From: Paenibacillus oryzae
GTDB taxonomy: Bacteria; Bacillota; Bacilli; Paenibacillales; Paenibacillaceae
Length of the DNA: 64,000 bases
Direction: 5' to 3'
NCBI RefSeq assembly: GCF_001675045.1
Contig: NZ_LYPA01000064.1
Span: 419,848 to 483,847 of the forward strand
Position 1 is the stretch's first letter, and every line of letters starts with the position of its first letter. A model generated the notes under the pieces. It made no database searches. It had not been told where the DNA came from and saw only the letters and a list, made by a program, of their open reading frames with translations. A program made the translations under genes and the position numbers. Of this stretch, positions 54,733-63,960 are shown piece after piece.

Positions 54733-54952
54733 GGGACTGTCCGAAAAGTATGTTGCGGTGAATGATTATTCAACAAAACCGGTCCCTACCGGAAAAGGGT
54801 GTCTTGGAGGCTCAAACCTATTTGCCCGCATTATTTTGACCTATTTTTTAGCGGATAAAAACGGACAAAAAAAACTCGCCCTCAAGACACCCTTTCCTCT
54901 CCGGTCCTCTCCTGAATCATTATTCGTGGAGCTTGACTTTTCGGACAATCCC
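54733..54952. repeat. Palindromic repeat carrying a nested palindromic insertion
   Basis: The outer ends (GGGACTGTCCGAAAAGT at 54733 and its inverse ending 54952) and the GTGAAT...ATTATTCA and GAATCATTATTCGT arms match the 48485-48582 element. Where that element has CCGGTACC, this one has CCGGTCC at 54779-54785 and again at 54901-54907, flanking about 115 bp with its own 13-bp perfect inverted repeat (AAAGGGTGTCTTG, 54794-54806 and 54883-54895). This is one palindromic element inserted into another with a 7-bp duplication. Confidence 0.8.
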
Positions 54953-54975
54953 ATTCCTTCAATTGTTATTCTGTT

Positions 54976-57048
54976 TTATTTTCGCTCCAGAATGTAGACG
55001 CCTTTAGCCGGGATGCGGCATTCTCCGCTGAATGTGTTCCCGGACAAAAGATCCTTCAGTGATTCGCCTCCAAGGTTTACGACGCTTTCTTCGGCATTGT
55101 GGTTCAGAATGAACAAGAAGGTTTTGTCGCCTTTCTGCCGCTCCTTCACCTCGACGCCAGCCGTCGGCGGCAGCAGCGCCCCGATGCCTGCTTCCTTGCA
55201 GACATGCCCCAGGAACGTCCCCATAAACGCCTCGTCAGGGCTGGTCGCTACATACCAGGCTTTGCCTTTGCCAAAGCGGTTGACGGTCAGGGCCGGCATG
55301 CCCTTATAAAAGTCGCTGCCATATTCCGCAACAACCTCCGCGCCTTCCGTATGGATCAAGTCACAGAGAATACTGCAAGTATAGTTTCCGTTCAGCCCCT
55401 GCGCCAAACCGCCATCGGCGCGGGTCCCTTGCTCGCCGGAAAGCCCGGGCGGCTGGACGGGCACAAGCTCGTTTGTTTGTCCAGGCAGCAAAGCGTCGAT
55501 TTCCTCCGCCCATATCCCCAGCAGCTTACGCAGCTTGCCGGGGTAACCGCCGGTCGTCACGATATCGTTTTCATTGACGATACCGCTAAAATACGTCGTA
55601 ATAAACGTGCCGCCCCGCTCCACAAACGCCTCGATTTTCTCCGCAAAGCCAGGTTTGATCATATACATGACCGGCGCTATCACAAGTTCATAGTTCTCCA
55701 GATCCTCTTCTACGCCAATCAGGTCGCAGGAAATATTTTGCTCATACAAGGCCCGGTAATAGCGATGCACCTCGTCCACATACTTCAGCGCCACGCTGGG
55801 ACCGCTTGACAGCTCCACCGCCCAGCGGTTTTCCCAATCGAACAAAATGGCGGCTCTGGCTGCGCTGCGGCTGTCCAGAACGGTGTCGCCCAGCATTTTC
55901 AGCTCATGCCCCAGCTCGGCGCATTCACGGAAAACACGGGTATGCTCGTGTCCGACATGCTCGATGACCGCGCCATGATATTTCTCGCAAGCGCCGATAG
56001 AGCGCCTAAGCTGGAAGAACATGACGGTATCCGCGCCATGCGCCACCGCCTGCCAGCTCCAGAGGCGCATGACGCCGGGACGCTTCAGTGAGTTATACGG
56101 CTGCCAGTTTTGCTGGCTCGGTGTTTGCTCCATCAGCATAAACGGCTGACCGCTTTTTAAGCCGCGCATCAAAGAATGCGTCATTGACGTATAGCTTGGA
56201 GGCGTATCAATGGAAGGATAGTTGTCCCAGGACACCACATCCATTTCCTTGGCCCATTTAAAATAATCCAGCTCCGGGTATGTGCCCATCAGATTGGTAG
56301 TAATCGGAGTATCCTTGTCATAACGGCGGATCGCTTCATACTCCAGCTTGTAGCAGTCAAGCAGACTGTCGGACTGGAAGCGGCGGTAGTCCAGTGAAAT
56401 GCTCTGGAAGCAGGTGCGATTGCCGCCCCATTCCTCGCTAAGCGCATTTGGCGGCACGATTTCGTCCCATTCGTAGAAGGTATGTCCCCAAAAGCGGGTA
56501 TACCAGGCTTTATTCAGCGCCTCCAACGATTGGTAACGCTTCTGGAGCCAGACGCGGAAGGCTTCCGCGCAATTGTCGCAATAGCAATAGCCGCCATATT
56601 CATTGGAAATATGCCAGATGACAAGACCAGGCAGATCATAATAACGCTCAGCCAGCTTACCTGCGATTGCTGCGGAATAGCTGCGGTAAACGGGACTGTT
56701 GGGGCAAGAATTATGACGTCCGCCAAATTTTCGCTTCCGCCCCTCGTAGTCCACCCGGGTTACCTCGGGATAACGCTTCGCCATCCAAGCGGGATGAGCC
56801 CCGGTAGCCGTGGCGAGGCAAATCGCAACATTATCCTTTTGCAAGCGATGAATGATGCGGTCAAGCTCGGAAAAGTCATAGGTATCTTCGCTTGGCTGTA
56901 TGCCGGCCCAGGAAAAAACATTAACGGTTGCGACATCAATATCCGCCAAGCGGAACAAACGCAGGTCTTCCTCCATAACAGAGGCATCCCATTGCTCGGG
57001 GTTATAATCGCCCCCATACCAAAGCTTCGGTAATTTGCTGCTGATCAT
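54976..57048 (-). CDS. GH42 beta-galactosidase
   Basis: A 690-residue glycoside hydrolase family 42 enzyme with no signal peptide, so cytoplasmic. Acid/base Glu150 (WHISNEYGG), nucleophile Glu307 (LMEQTPS), and a four-cysteine zinc cluster (C115, C155, C157, C160) typical of the family. It removes beta-linked galactose, which in this cluster could be the galactosyl caps of xyloglucan side chains. It lies 28 bp after GH3, probably in one operon. Confidence 0.95.
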   Translation of the reverse strand: MISSKLPKLWYGGDYNPEQWDASVMEEDLRLFRLADIDVATVNVFSWAGIQPSEDTYDFSELDRIIHRLQKDNVAICLATATGAHPAWMAKRYPEVTRVDYEGRKRKFGGRHNSCPNSPVYRSYSAAIAGKLAERYYDLPGLVIWHISNEYGGYCYCDNCAEAFRVWLQKRYQSLEALNKAWYTRFWGHTFYEWDEIVPPNALSEEWGGNRTCFQSISLDYRRFQSDSLLDCYKLEYEAIRRYDKDTPITTNLMGTYPELDYFKWAKEMDVVSWDNYPSIDTPPSYTSMTHSLMRGLKSGQPFMLMEQTPSQQNWQPYNSLKRPGVMRLWSWQAVAHGADTVMFFQLRRSIGACEKYHGAVIEHVGHEHTRVFRECAELGHELKMLGDTVLDSRSAARAAILFDWENRWAVELSSGPSVALKYVDEVHRYYRALYEQNISCDLIGVEEDLENYELVIAPVMYMIKPGFAEKIEAFVERGGTFITTYFSGIVNENDIVTTGGYPGKLRKLLGIWAEEIDALLPGQTNELVPVQPPGLSGEQGTRADGGLAQGLNGNYTCSILCDLIHTEGAEVVAEYGSDFYKGMPALTVNRFGKGKAWYVATSPDEAFMGTFLGHVCKEAGIGALLPPTAGVEVKERQKGDKTFLFILNHNAEESVVNLGGESLKDLLSGNTFSGECRIPAKGVYILERK

Positions 57049-57076
57049 ATTCTGTTACCTCTCCCTTCAATCAACT

Positions 57077-60031
57077 TCAATTCAACTGAAACAAAGATAA
57101 ACGCACATCGCCGCTTAACGTAATATAGAAATCATGATCCATGCCCTCAGAAAGCTTCAGCGGGATTTCAATATCGGTCCAGCCTTGGTCACTTCCGTTT
57201 ACCGCAATACTTCCAAGCTTCTCGCAGTTTGGCGATCCGCCTAACAAAATCCCGCCTTCGCCTGCAGCATGGACACGTCCTCTCCAGCACGACGCTTCCG
57301 TCAAAAGAGACCTGTTTACATCCCGATAAGCCAGCCAGCCGTTTTTACCATCGGTTACGGCAACGCAAAATCCGCCCTCCTTGTTTTCATCCAAATAAAC
57401 GCCTTCATAATCGTCATAGGTATCCCCGGATGTGGGGAGGGTCAAATTACGCGAAGGAATGATTTCTCCCTCAATATCAAGCGTTGCGGCAGAACGGACA
57501 TCTTCACTGGAAGCAGAGGCCATAAAGGTATAGCGGGCTTTTTCCAGACAAAATTTACTCCGGGTCACATCCCAAATGGCCAAGTCATCGACTGGAGCGG
57601 TCAGTTCAACGACTTCGCTTTGACCTGGCTGGATAAGCACGCGCTTGAAGGCCGTCAGCTTCTTAAGAGGCCGCTCGACGCGCGAGCCTTCCACTGACAC
57701 ATAGAGCTGCACAACCTCTTCCGCCGGGATATCCGACAAATTGGTAACCGTCAGCTTTGCCGTAACGCCTCCCGCAGGCAAACCGACTGTATTTTCTCCG
57801 TTAACCCCTGCGTTGGCATTAAGAGCAATGTCATTTGTCAGCTCCAGATTCCCATATCGGAACTCCCCGTAAGAAAGACCATGTCCAAAAGGATACAGCG
57901 GCTTGCCTTCATGATACAGGTATGTCAATTTGCTCTTCCTGATATCGTAGTCCAGCAGAATGCCAAGCTGCTCTTCAGAAGCATACCAGGTCATGTTCAG
58001 GCGCCCTGCCGGCGAGTAGTCGCCGAACAATACGGAAGCAAGAGCGTTCCCCAGCTCCTGTCCGCCATGGCTGGCATACAGAATGGCAGGAATGCGCTCC
58101 GCCAGTTCACCCAGCACAAACGGATAACTTCCGATAATGACAACCACAGTGCGCGGATTGACATCCAGCACGGCATTAATCAATGCTTGCTGGGAAGCCG
58201 GAAGCTCCAGACCGGGGCGGTCGATTTCTTCCTTGCCGTTGATTAGCGGATTGTTGCCAACCACAATAACCGCCGTTTCCGCAGTACGGGCAGCTTCAAC
58301 CGCTTCAGCCAAACCGTTATGCACAACGGTTTTTTGGAGGACCGCTGCTTGTATTTCCTGCTTTTCCTGTTTTTCATGCTTCTCCTGTTCATCACAATTA
58401 CCTTCAGCTGGATGTTTCTCTTGCTTGGCAACAGCCAATGGCCCGCCGGCTGCTGGCGCAATAATTGCGTCCCCGTTCCATGCTGTCATTTCCTTTTTGG
58501 CTTCATCATAGTGGAAAACTTCCTTGACGAACCAGCCATATGCTTCATCAGAAACAGCCGCCAAAAAAGCATCGTCGGCGCTGGATAACAGCTTGCCCGT
58601 GGCAAAACTTCGCAGCGTCAGGCTGCCCCAGCCCCAATCGGTTATGCGAAAAGGCTCCGCTGCCGCTCCGGGTTCGCCAACTGCAAGCCGGCTGCCGGCT
58701 CCCGGCTCCAGCAGCAAAGGTTTTCCATCTGCTGTATGGAAAACAACAACATCATCGCCGATGGCATGGATGACGCCGCCCCCGGCCAAACGCGATTTAA
58801 TGCCGTCTACCGGCGTTACGGCATACGGAAGACTGCCGGAATACCAGTCGCGGTACACCACATCGGCCAGCGGCCCAATGACGGCAACTCCGCCGCTTAC
58901 CGGTAGCCGGGCGCCTTCATCCCCGCCGGATTCGGCAATATTCCCTGCCGCAAGCGGCAGCAAGCCGCCTTCGTTTTTGAGCAAAACAAAGCTTTCAAGA
59001 GCCGCTTGCCTGGACAAAGCCGCATGCTCGGGAGCGCCAACCTTGGCATCGGGAATATCACTATACGGATTGTCCTCCGCTGGATCGAATTCGCCCAGCA
59101 TAAAGCGGACGCGGAACGTATTGCGAAGCGCGGTATCCAGATCGCTTTCCTGCAGCAATCCCTCCGCCAGCGCTTCTCGAATAGCGCGGCAAGTCGTTTC
59201 CTTTTCATCCGTGATGCTGTCAATTCCCGCTTTGATGGCATGGGCTACGGCTTCTTTGTATGTTTCATAATAATGATGGTCGTTTACGATGCCCAGCAAA
59301 TCACCGGCATCGCTTACGATAAAGCCGTCCATTCCCCACTCTTCCTTAACCACGGCCTTGACGTCATCCAGCAATATGGTTGGCACGCCGTTTACGGCAT
59401 TATAGGAGGTCATCATCGATTTGGCGCCGCCTTGCACAAATGCCGGTTTAAACGCCGCCTGATAATATTCCTTCATATTGCGGGGATCAATGCTGGCGGA
59501 GCAGCTTCCCCGATTGATTTCGTTATTGTTGCCGATAAAATGCTTCAGCGTAGCGATCGCTTTGAAATAACGGGGATGATCCCCTTGAATGCCTTGAACA
59601 AGCGCCGCCGTTAATTCTCCGGTCAGTCTCGGATCTTCGCCGTAGGCCTCCTCCGTACGACCCCAGCGGGGATCACGCTCCATATCGACGGTCGGAGCCC
59701 ACAGCGTCAAGCCGTTCATCTCGGGATTACGCTGATAGAACACGCGGGCCTCGTCACCGATGGCCGAACCAACCTTTTTCATCAGCTCCGGATTCCAGGT
59801 GCAGCCAAGCCCGATCGGCTGCGGATACACCGTTGCTTCTCCCAGCCAGGCCATGCCATGAGCCGCTTCTGTCCCGTGCTTGTATGCTTTGACGCCCAGC
59901 CGCTCAATAGCCGGCTGGTATTGCACCATGGATTCTATTTTTTCCTCCAGCGTCAAATGCGAGACCAAATCCTTTGCCCTTTCGTCGGGGGGCAGCTCCG
60001 TATTTTGAAATAAATATGCTGTTGCACTCAC
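57077..60031 (-). CDS. GH3 beta-glycosidase with inserted domain
   Basis: A 984-residue GH3 enzyme without a signal peptide. The N-terminal barrel holds the nucleophile Asp241 (GFIVSDAGD) and KHFIGNNNE; the alpha/beta sandwich and a fibronectin-type domain (near VVQLYVSVEGSRVERP) follow. Between them at about residues 370-500 is an inserted beta-rich region (VVFHTADGKPLLLEPG) resembling a fascin or ricin fold, ending in a Glu/Lys/Gln repeat stretch (EKHEKQEKQE). A C-terminal carbohydrate-binding-like domain is likely. GTG 60031 has GGAGG 9 bp upstream. Beta-glucosidase or beta-xylosidase activity is expected. Confidence 0.92.
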   Translation of the reverse strand: MSATAYLFQNTELPPDERAKDLVSHLTLEEKIESMVQYQPAIERLGVKAYKHGTEAAHGMAWLGEATVYPQPIGLGCTWNPELMKKVGSAIGDEARVFYQRNPEMNGLTLWAPTVDMERDPRWGRTEEAYGEDPRLTGELTAALVQGIQGDHPRYFKAIATLKHFIGNNNEINRGSCSASIDPRNMKEYYQAAFKPAFVQGGAKSMMTSYNAVNGVPTILLDDVKAVVKEEWGMDGFIVSDAGDLLGIVNDHHYYETYKEAVAHAIKAGIDSITDEKETTCRAIREALAEGLLQESDLDTALRNTFRVRFMLGEFDPAEDNPYSDIPDAKVGAPEHAALSRQAALESFVLLKNEGGLLPLAAGNIAESGGDEGARLPVSGGVAVIGPLADVVYRDWYSGSLPYAVTPVDGIKSRLAGGGVIHAIGDDVVVFHTADGKPLLLEPGAGSRLAVGEPGAAAEPFRITDWGWGSLTLRSFATGKLLSSADDAFLAAVSDEAYGWFVKEVFHYDEAKKEMTAWNGDAIIAPAAGGPLAVAKQEKHPAEGNCDEQEKHEKQEKQEIQAAVLQKTVVHNGLAEAVEAARTAETAVIVVGNNPLINGKEEIDRPGLELPASQQALINAVLDVNPRTVVVIIGSYPFVLGELAERIPAILYASHGGQELGNALASVLFGDYSPAGRLNMTWYASEEQLGILLDYDIRKSKLTYLYHEGKPLYPFGHGLSYGEFRYGNLELTNDIALNANAGVNGENTVGLPAGGVTAKLTVTNLSDIPAEEVVQLYVSVEGSRVERPLKKLTAFKRVLIQPGQSEVVELTAPVDDLAIWDVTRSKFCLEKARYTFMASASSEDVRSAATLDIEGEIIPSRNLTLPTSGDTYDDYEGVYLDENKEGGFCVAVTDGKNGWLAYRDVNRSLLTEASCWRGRVHAAGEGGILLGGSPNCEKLGSIAVNGSDQGWTDIEIPLKLSEGMDHDFYITLSGDVRLSLFQLN

Positions 60032-60089
60032 TTTCTCTCTCCTCCCTAAAAGTTGCCGCAACCCGAAAGAAACGGGTCACCCACGCTCT

Positions 60090-60212
60090 TTAACTTCGTT
60101 CATTTACTTCTTGCTCAACCGCTTCTGCCTCATAACTGCCGTCGCCCGGATAAAACAGCCGCAACGATCGCTGGACGCATCCGTCCTGCAGCCGCTGCGG
60201 CTCTTCTGTCAA
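60090..60212 (-). CDS. Possible 40-residue ORF between GH31 and GH3
   Basis: An open frame from TTG 60212 reads 40 residues (TEEPQRLQDGCVQRSLRLFY, then PGDGSYEAEAV) with coding-like codon choice, and continues upstream into the GH31 3' end in another frame. There is no good ribosome binding site. It might be a remnant of a lost gene. Otherwise this 183-bp gap holds only a GACCCG/CGGGTT hairpin near 60061-60080. Confidence 0.2.
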   Translation of the reverse strand: MTEEPQRLQDGCVQRSLRLFYPGDGSYEAEAVEQEVNERS

Positions 60213-60214
60213 CT

Positions 60215-62542
60215 CTATAGCGCGATAGTAAACGCCAAGCTTGCTTGGCCGCCCGGCACTGATACCGTATTGCCTGCTGCGGCAGCTTGCGCGCCCGATG
60301 AAACGGTCAGGCTGCCTTCATGACCCTTAACGACCAGGGAGAACGGCTTGCCCGCTCCTTCGGCGGAGACGGCAATTTCATTGCTGGAGCGTTTGGCTGT
60401 TATGGTCAGCTCAGCTACGCCCTCTGTATTGTAAACGACCGTGGAAGCTTCGGCTCCATCCTCCAGCGCATAAAGCTCAAGACGCACATTGTCAGCAAAG
60501 TCGTAGTCCGGCTTGCCGTCTACCGACCCAATCGCAAGCAGCGTATTAGGACGGACAAATAGCGGCAGGCTGAAGAAATCATAGGTTTCCTTGCGCCATG
60601 AGCCGCCTTCCACCGTTTCGCCTTTCAAGAGGCTGGTCCATTTGCCCCTTGGCAGGTAATAGGACACCCCGCCGTCCTCCGACAGCACCGGCGCTACAAG
60701 CAGGCTATCGCCCAGCATGTACTGGCGGTCCAGCGTTTCGCAGGTCGGATCATCCTGGAATTCCAGCACCATGGCGCGCATCGCAGGCACGCCTTGCTGA
60801 TTAGCCTGGATTGCGGTGCGGAACAGATAAGGCATAAGCGAACCTTTCAGCTTCGTAAAGAAGCGCGTTACGTCAACCGCTTCATTGTCGTACTCCCAAG
60901 GCACCCGATAGGAACGGCTGCCATGCAGACGGCTATGGCTGGACAACAGGCCAAACGCAAGCCAGCGCTTGAATACATGGGCAGGCGATCTATTTTCAAA
61001 GCCGCCAATGTCATGGCTCCAGAAGCCAAAGCCGGACAAGCCCAGCGACAAGCCGCCTCTCAAGCTTTCCGCCATAGATTCATAGTCGGAATCGCAGTCT
61101 CCGCCCCAGTGAACCGGGAACTTCTGACCGCCTGCTGTAGCGGAACGGGCAAATACCGCCGCTTGATTCCGTCCCAGCTTTTCCTCCAATACGCCAAATA
61201 CCACTTTATTGTAGAGATACGTATAGTAGTTGTGCATTTTTTGCGGATTGGAGCCGTCATGATATACAACGTCAACCGGAATACGCTCGCCGAAGTCCGT
61301 CTTGAAGCTGTCGACGCCCATGTCCACAAGCTCGCGGAGGTACGAGGCATACCATTCGCAGGCGGCCGGATTAGTAAAATCAACAAGCGCCATGCCGGGC
61401 TGCCACATATCCCATTGCCATACGTCGCCATTTGCTTTTTTCACGAGATAGCCGTTGCTTTTGCCTTCCTCAAACAACCGGGAACGCTGTGCGATATAAG
61501 GATTGATCCAGACGCAAATGTTCAAGCCGCGCTCCTTCAGCCTTTTCAGCATACCTGCGGGATCCGGGAAAATACGCTCATCCCATACAAAATCCGTCCA
61601 GTGGAATTCGCGCATCCAGAAACAGTCGAAGTGGAAAACGCGCAGCGGCAAATCTCTTTCCGCCATGCCCTCCACGAAGGAATTGACGGTAGCTTCGTCA
61701 TAATTGGTCGTAAACGACGTGGACAGCCACAGGCCAAACGTCCATGCCGGCGGCAGCGCGGGCTTGCCAGTCAAATCCGTATATTTGTTCAGCACGCCCT
61801 TCATGTCCGGGCCGTCGATAATAAAGTATTCCAGCGATTCGCCTTCAACGCTGAATTGCACCTTTTTCACTTTTTCAGAAGCGATCTCCAGCGATACCAG
61901 CTCCGGCTGATTGATAAATACGCCGTACCCTTTATTGGTTATGTAAAACGGAATATTTTTGTAGGACTGCTCCGAGCTTGTCCCGCCGTCCTTGTTCCAC
62001 AGATCAACGGATTGGCCATTGCGGACAAAAGAGGTAAAGCGTTCGCCAAGGCCATACACCCACTCGCCTACGCCAAGGTCCAGCTCTTCGCGCACATAGG
62101 TTTTGCCGTCTTTGGCGGATGTAATATAGGCCATCGACTTTTGCTTGCTGCCCGTCAAACGTTCGCCATTGCGGACGAAGTCTACGCGCCAGGTCGGCCC
62201 TTTATGGATGATAACCTCCAGATTCCCGCTTTTCAGGCTGGCTGCTTCTTCAGTTTCCTCAATAATGGCCTGGCTTTCGTCAGCTGCGGACAATTCAAAA
62301 GCGGGGCCGTGATCCACCACTCCGGCATGATGGACCAGCTTTACGCCAATAACGCCGGGAAGAGGCGAATGGAAATGAACCGTCAGAAGCATCGTATCCA
62401 GCATGTTCGCCCGCGACAAAATAGGACGAGGAGCGGCATAAGCGGTCAAACGTCCGTCTCTTTGCTCAAAATCATGCGCCTGCACCGCGCCAAGCACATT
62501 ATAGCCATCCCGAATCATCCAGTTACCGTCTGTAAACTTCAA
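60215..62542 (-). CDS. GH31 alpha-xylosidase
   Basis: A 775-residue GH31 enzyme closely resembling E. coli YicI. The nucleophile Asp416 (FKTDFGE) and acid/base Asp482 (WGGDCDSD) fall at the same residue numbers as in YicI when the TTG at 62542 (MKFTDGNW) is taken as start, which decides it over GTG 62551. It removes alpha-1,6-xylose from the non-reducing end of xyloglucan oligosaccharides. There is no signal peptide. First gene of the minus-strand GH31-GH3-GH42 set. Confidence 0.94.
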   Translation of the reverse strand: MKFTDGNWMIRDGYNVLGAVQAHDFEQRDGRLTAYAAPRPILSRANMLDTMLLTVHFHSPLPGVIGVKLVHHAGVVDHGPAFELSAADESQAIIEETEEAASLKSGNLEVIIHKGPTWRVDFVRNGERLTGSKQKSMAYITSAKDGKTYVREELDLGVGEWVYGLGERFTSFVRNGQSVDLWNKDGGTSSEQSYKNIPFYITNKGYGVFINQPELVSLEIASEKVKKVQFSVEGESLEYFIIDGPDMKGVLNKYTDLTGKPALPPAWTFGLWLSTSFTTNYDEATVNSFVEGMAERDLPLRVFHFDCFWMREFHWTDFVWDERIFPDPAGMLKRLKERGLNICVWINPYIAQRSRLFEEGKSNGYLVKKANGDVWQWDMWQPGMALVDFTNPAACEWYASYLRELVDMGVDSFKTDFGERIPVDVVYHDGSNPQKMHNYYTYLYNKVVFGVLEEKLGRNQAAVFARSATAGGQKFPVHWGGDCDSDYESMAESLRGGLSLGLSGFGFWSHDIGGFENRSPAHVFKRWLAFGLLSSHSRLHGSRSYRVPWEYDNEAVDVTRFFTKLKGSLMPYLFRTAIQANQQGVPAMRAMVLEFQDDPTCETLDRQYMLGDSLLVAPVLSEDGGVSYYLPRGKWTSLLKGETVEGGSWRKETYDFFSLPLFVRPNTLLAIGSVDGKPDYDFADNVRLELYALEDGAEASTVVYNTEGVAELTITAKRSSNEIAVSAEGAGKPFSLVVKGHEGSLTVSSGAQAAAAGNTVSVPGGQASLAFTIAL

Positions 62543-62611
62543 CGTGCACACCAGCCCTTCAAAAGGTTTAATTTGTCATTTTCAAACTCACTTACTTGCA
62601 GTATACTGATA

Positions 62612-62625
62612 AGTAAACGCTTTAA
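62612..62625. promoter_or_regulatory. cre-like catabolite-responsive element
   Basis: AGTAAACGCTTTAA matches 12 of 14 positions of TGTAAACGCTTTCA. It lies between the divergent GH31 and AraC genes, over the -35 region of a minus-strand promoter whose -10 is TATACT (62600-62605). CcpA repression is the expected effect. Confidence 0.6.
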
Positions 62626-62756
62626 CTAACAGGATTTTGCCTGTTTGTAGCACTATTTTGATTATTCATAAGATAAACCTGCATTCAAAGCATCATGGCA
62701 GCAAAATAGAACAATACGTCGCAAGGTTGAACATCCTCTGAAGGGAGCTGTCTGGC

Positions 62757-63668
62757 ATGGTAATGGATGTGATGGAAAAACAGGCGTTAAAAGAAAACCG
62801 GCTGCACGGTAGTCACCAATTTCCGCTTGCTGCATATATGATGGGGCCAATCGGACCTGGCGCGCCTGTTCTGGACTGCCATTGGCATTCAGAAGCCGAG
62901 CTGTTTTATGTAACGGAAGGCGGGGTACTCATGCAAATAGGCGGCGAATACTTTCCCCTTCGCGCTGGAGAAGCCGTCTTTATTGATGGCGGAGAAATTC
63001 ACGCTGGGTATGCGCTGGAGGATTTGTCTTGCTCCTACTGCGCTGTTGTGTTTGATCTGGATTTCCTTTCCAGTGCAAGCTTTGATGCCGTTCAGGAGAA
63101 GTATATTTCCCCGCTGCAGGAAAGAAGCCGTACTCTTCCCCGCCCCATTACAAGGGATCAGGCATGGGGACGCAGTCTTTTAGCTTTAATTGAATGGTTT
63201 ATGGAGGTCTGCTGCGGGGAAAAACCAGGCTACGAAATCGCTGCCAAGGGACTGCTATATTTGATGCTTCATGATTTAACCGCAACTGACCAGCTTTGCA
63301 ACCGCAGTGAACGTGAAGAAACGTCTCAAATGCAGTTCAAGCTGGACCGGCTGAAATCCGTCATCGGTCATATGCAGCTAAACTATCAGCGCCCTATTCG
63401 GATTTCGGAGCTGGCGGAGCAAATCCCGATGAGTGAAGGGCAATTTTGCCGTTTTTTCAAGGCTATGACTCGACAGACGCCCATTGAATATTTAAACGCT
63501 TATCGCATCCGCAAGGCGGCTGAGCTGCTGGAGAAGCCCCATGCCAAAATCGCTAATGTCGCCATGGACGTTGGCTTTGATCATATCAGCTATTTTGTCA
63601 AAGTGTTTCGCGCAAGAATGCAATGCACCCCTTCGGAGTATCGCAAACGTGTGCAGGCTGGAGAGTAA
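62757..63668 (+). CDS. AraC-family regulator of the glycosidase cluster
   Basis: A 303-residue regulator: cupin sensor domain (about 20-110; CHWHSEAELFYVTEGG, VFIDGGEIH) and two C-terminal helix-turn-helix motifs (IRISELAEQIPMSEGQFC; NVAMDVGFDHISYFVKVF). It is divergent from GH31, so it probably senses a xyloglucan-derived sugar and activates the three glycosidases (inference). ATG 62757 follows GAAGGGAG. Confidence 0.92.
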   Translation: MVMDVMEKQALKENRLHGSHQFPLAAYMMGPIGPGAPVLDCHWHSEAELFYVTEGGVLMQIGGEYFPLRAGEAVFIDGGEIHAGYALEDLSCSYCAVVFDLDFLSSASFDAVQEKYISPLQERSRTLPRPITRDQAWGRSLLALIEWFMEVCCGEKPGYEIAAKGLLYLMLHDLTATDQLCNRSEREETSQMQFKLDRLKSVIGHMQLNYQRPIRISELAEQIPMSEGQFCRFFKAMTRQTPIEYLNAYRIRKAAELLEKPHAKIANVAMDVGFDHISYFVKVFRARMQCTPSEYRKRVQAGE

Positions 63669-63679
63669 GCGCCGGATAG

Positions 63680-63960
63680 TGAGTCTGCCTGCTTGACGGA
63701 GTCTCAGCGCCGGAGGTAAGTCAAGCTGCTTGACGGAAAAGAACGCCGGAGGGTAGGTCTGGCTGCTAGATTGGCTGCTTGACGGATTGGCCGCTCTTAC
63801 GGACATTTGTGGCCGCTAGAGCTGCTTTTTGACATTTTTCCACATTATAAAGGACATCCGCGGCCGTTAGAGCTCAATTTCATTCAATTGTCATTGAATT
63901 TTACTTCCTTACGGACACCAGTGTCTATGCTTGACCCACAATGCTTCCAAAAAACTGGAT
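63680..63960. repeat. Degenerate short repeats in the terminal intergenic region
   Basis: GCTGCTTGACGGA or close variants occurs three times (about 63691, 63730, 63773), each near CGCCGGA. GGACATTTGTGGCCGCTAGAGCT (two blocks) at about 63801 recurs as GGACATCCGCGGCCGTTAGAGCT at about 63852. No gene is supported from 63669 to the window end. Confidence 0.5.

Noticed and set aside
60794..62629. 611-residue open frame antisense to GH31
   Set aside because: It is the shadow of a GC-biased real gene; the GH31 strand has all catalytic motifs.
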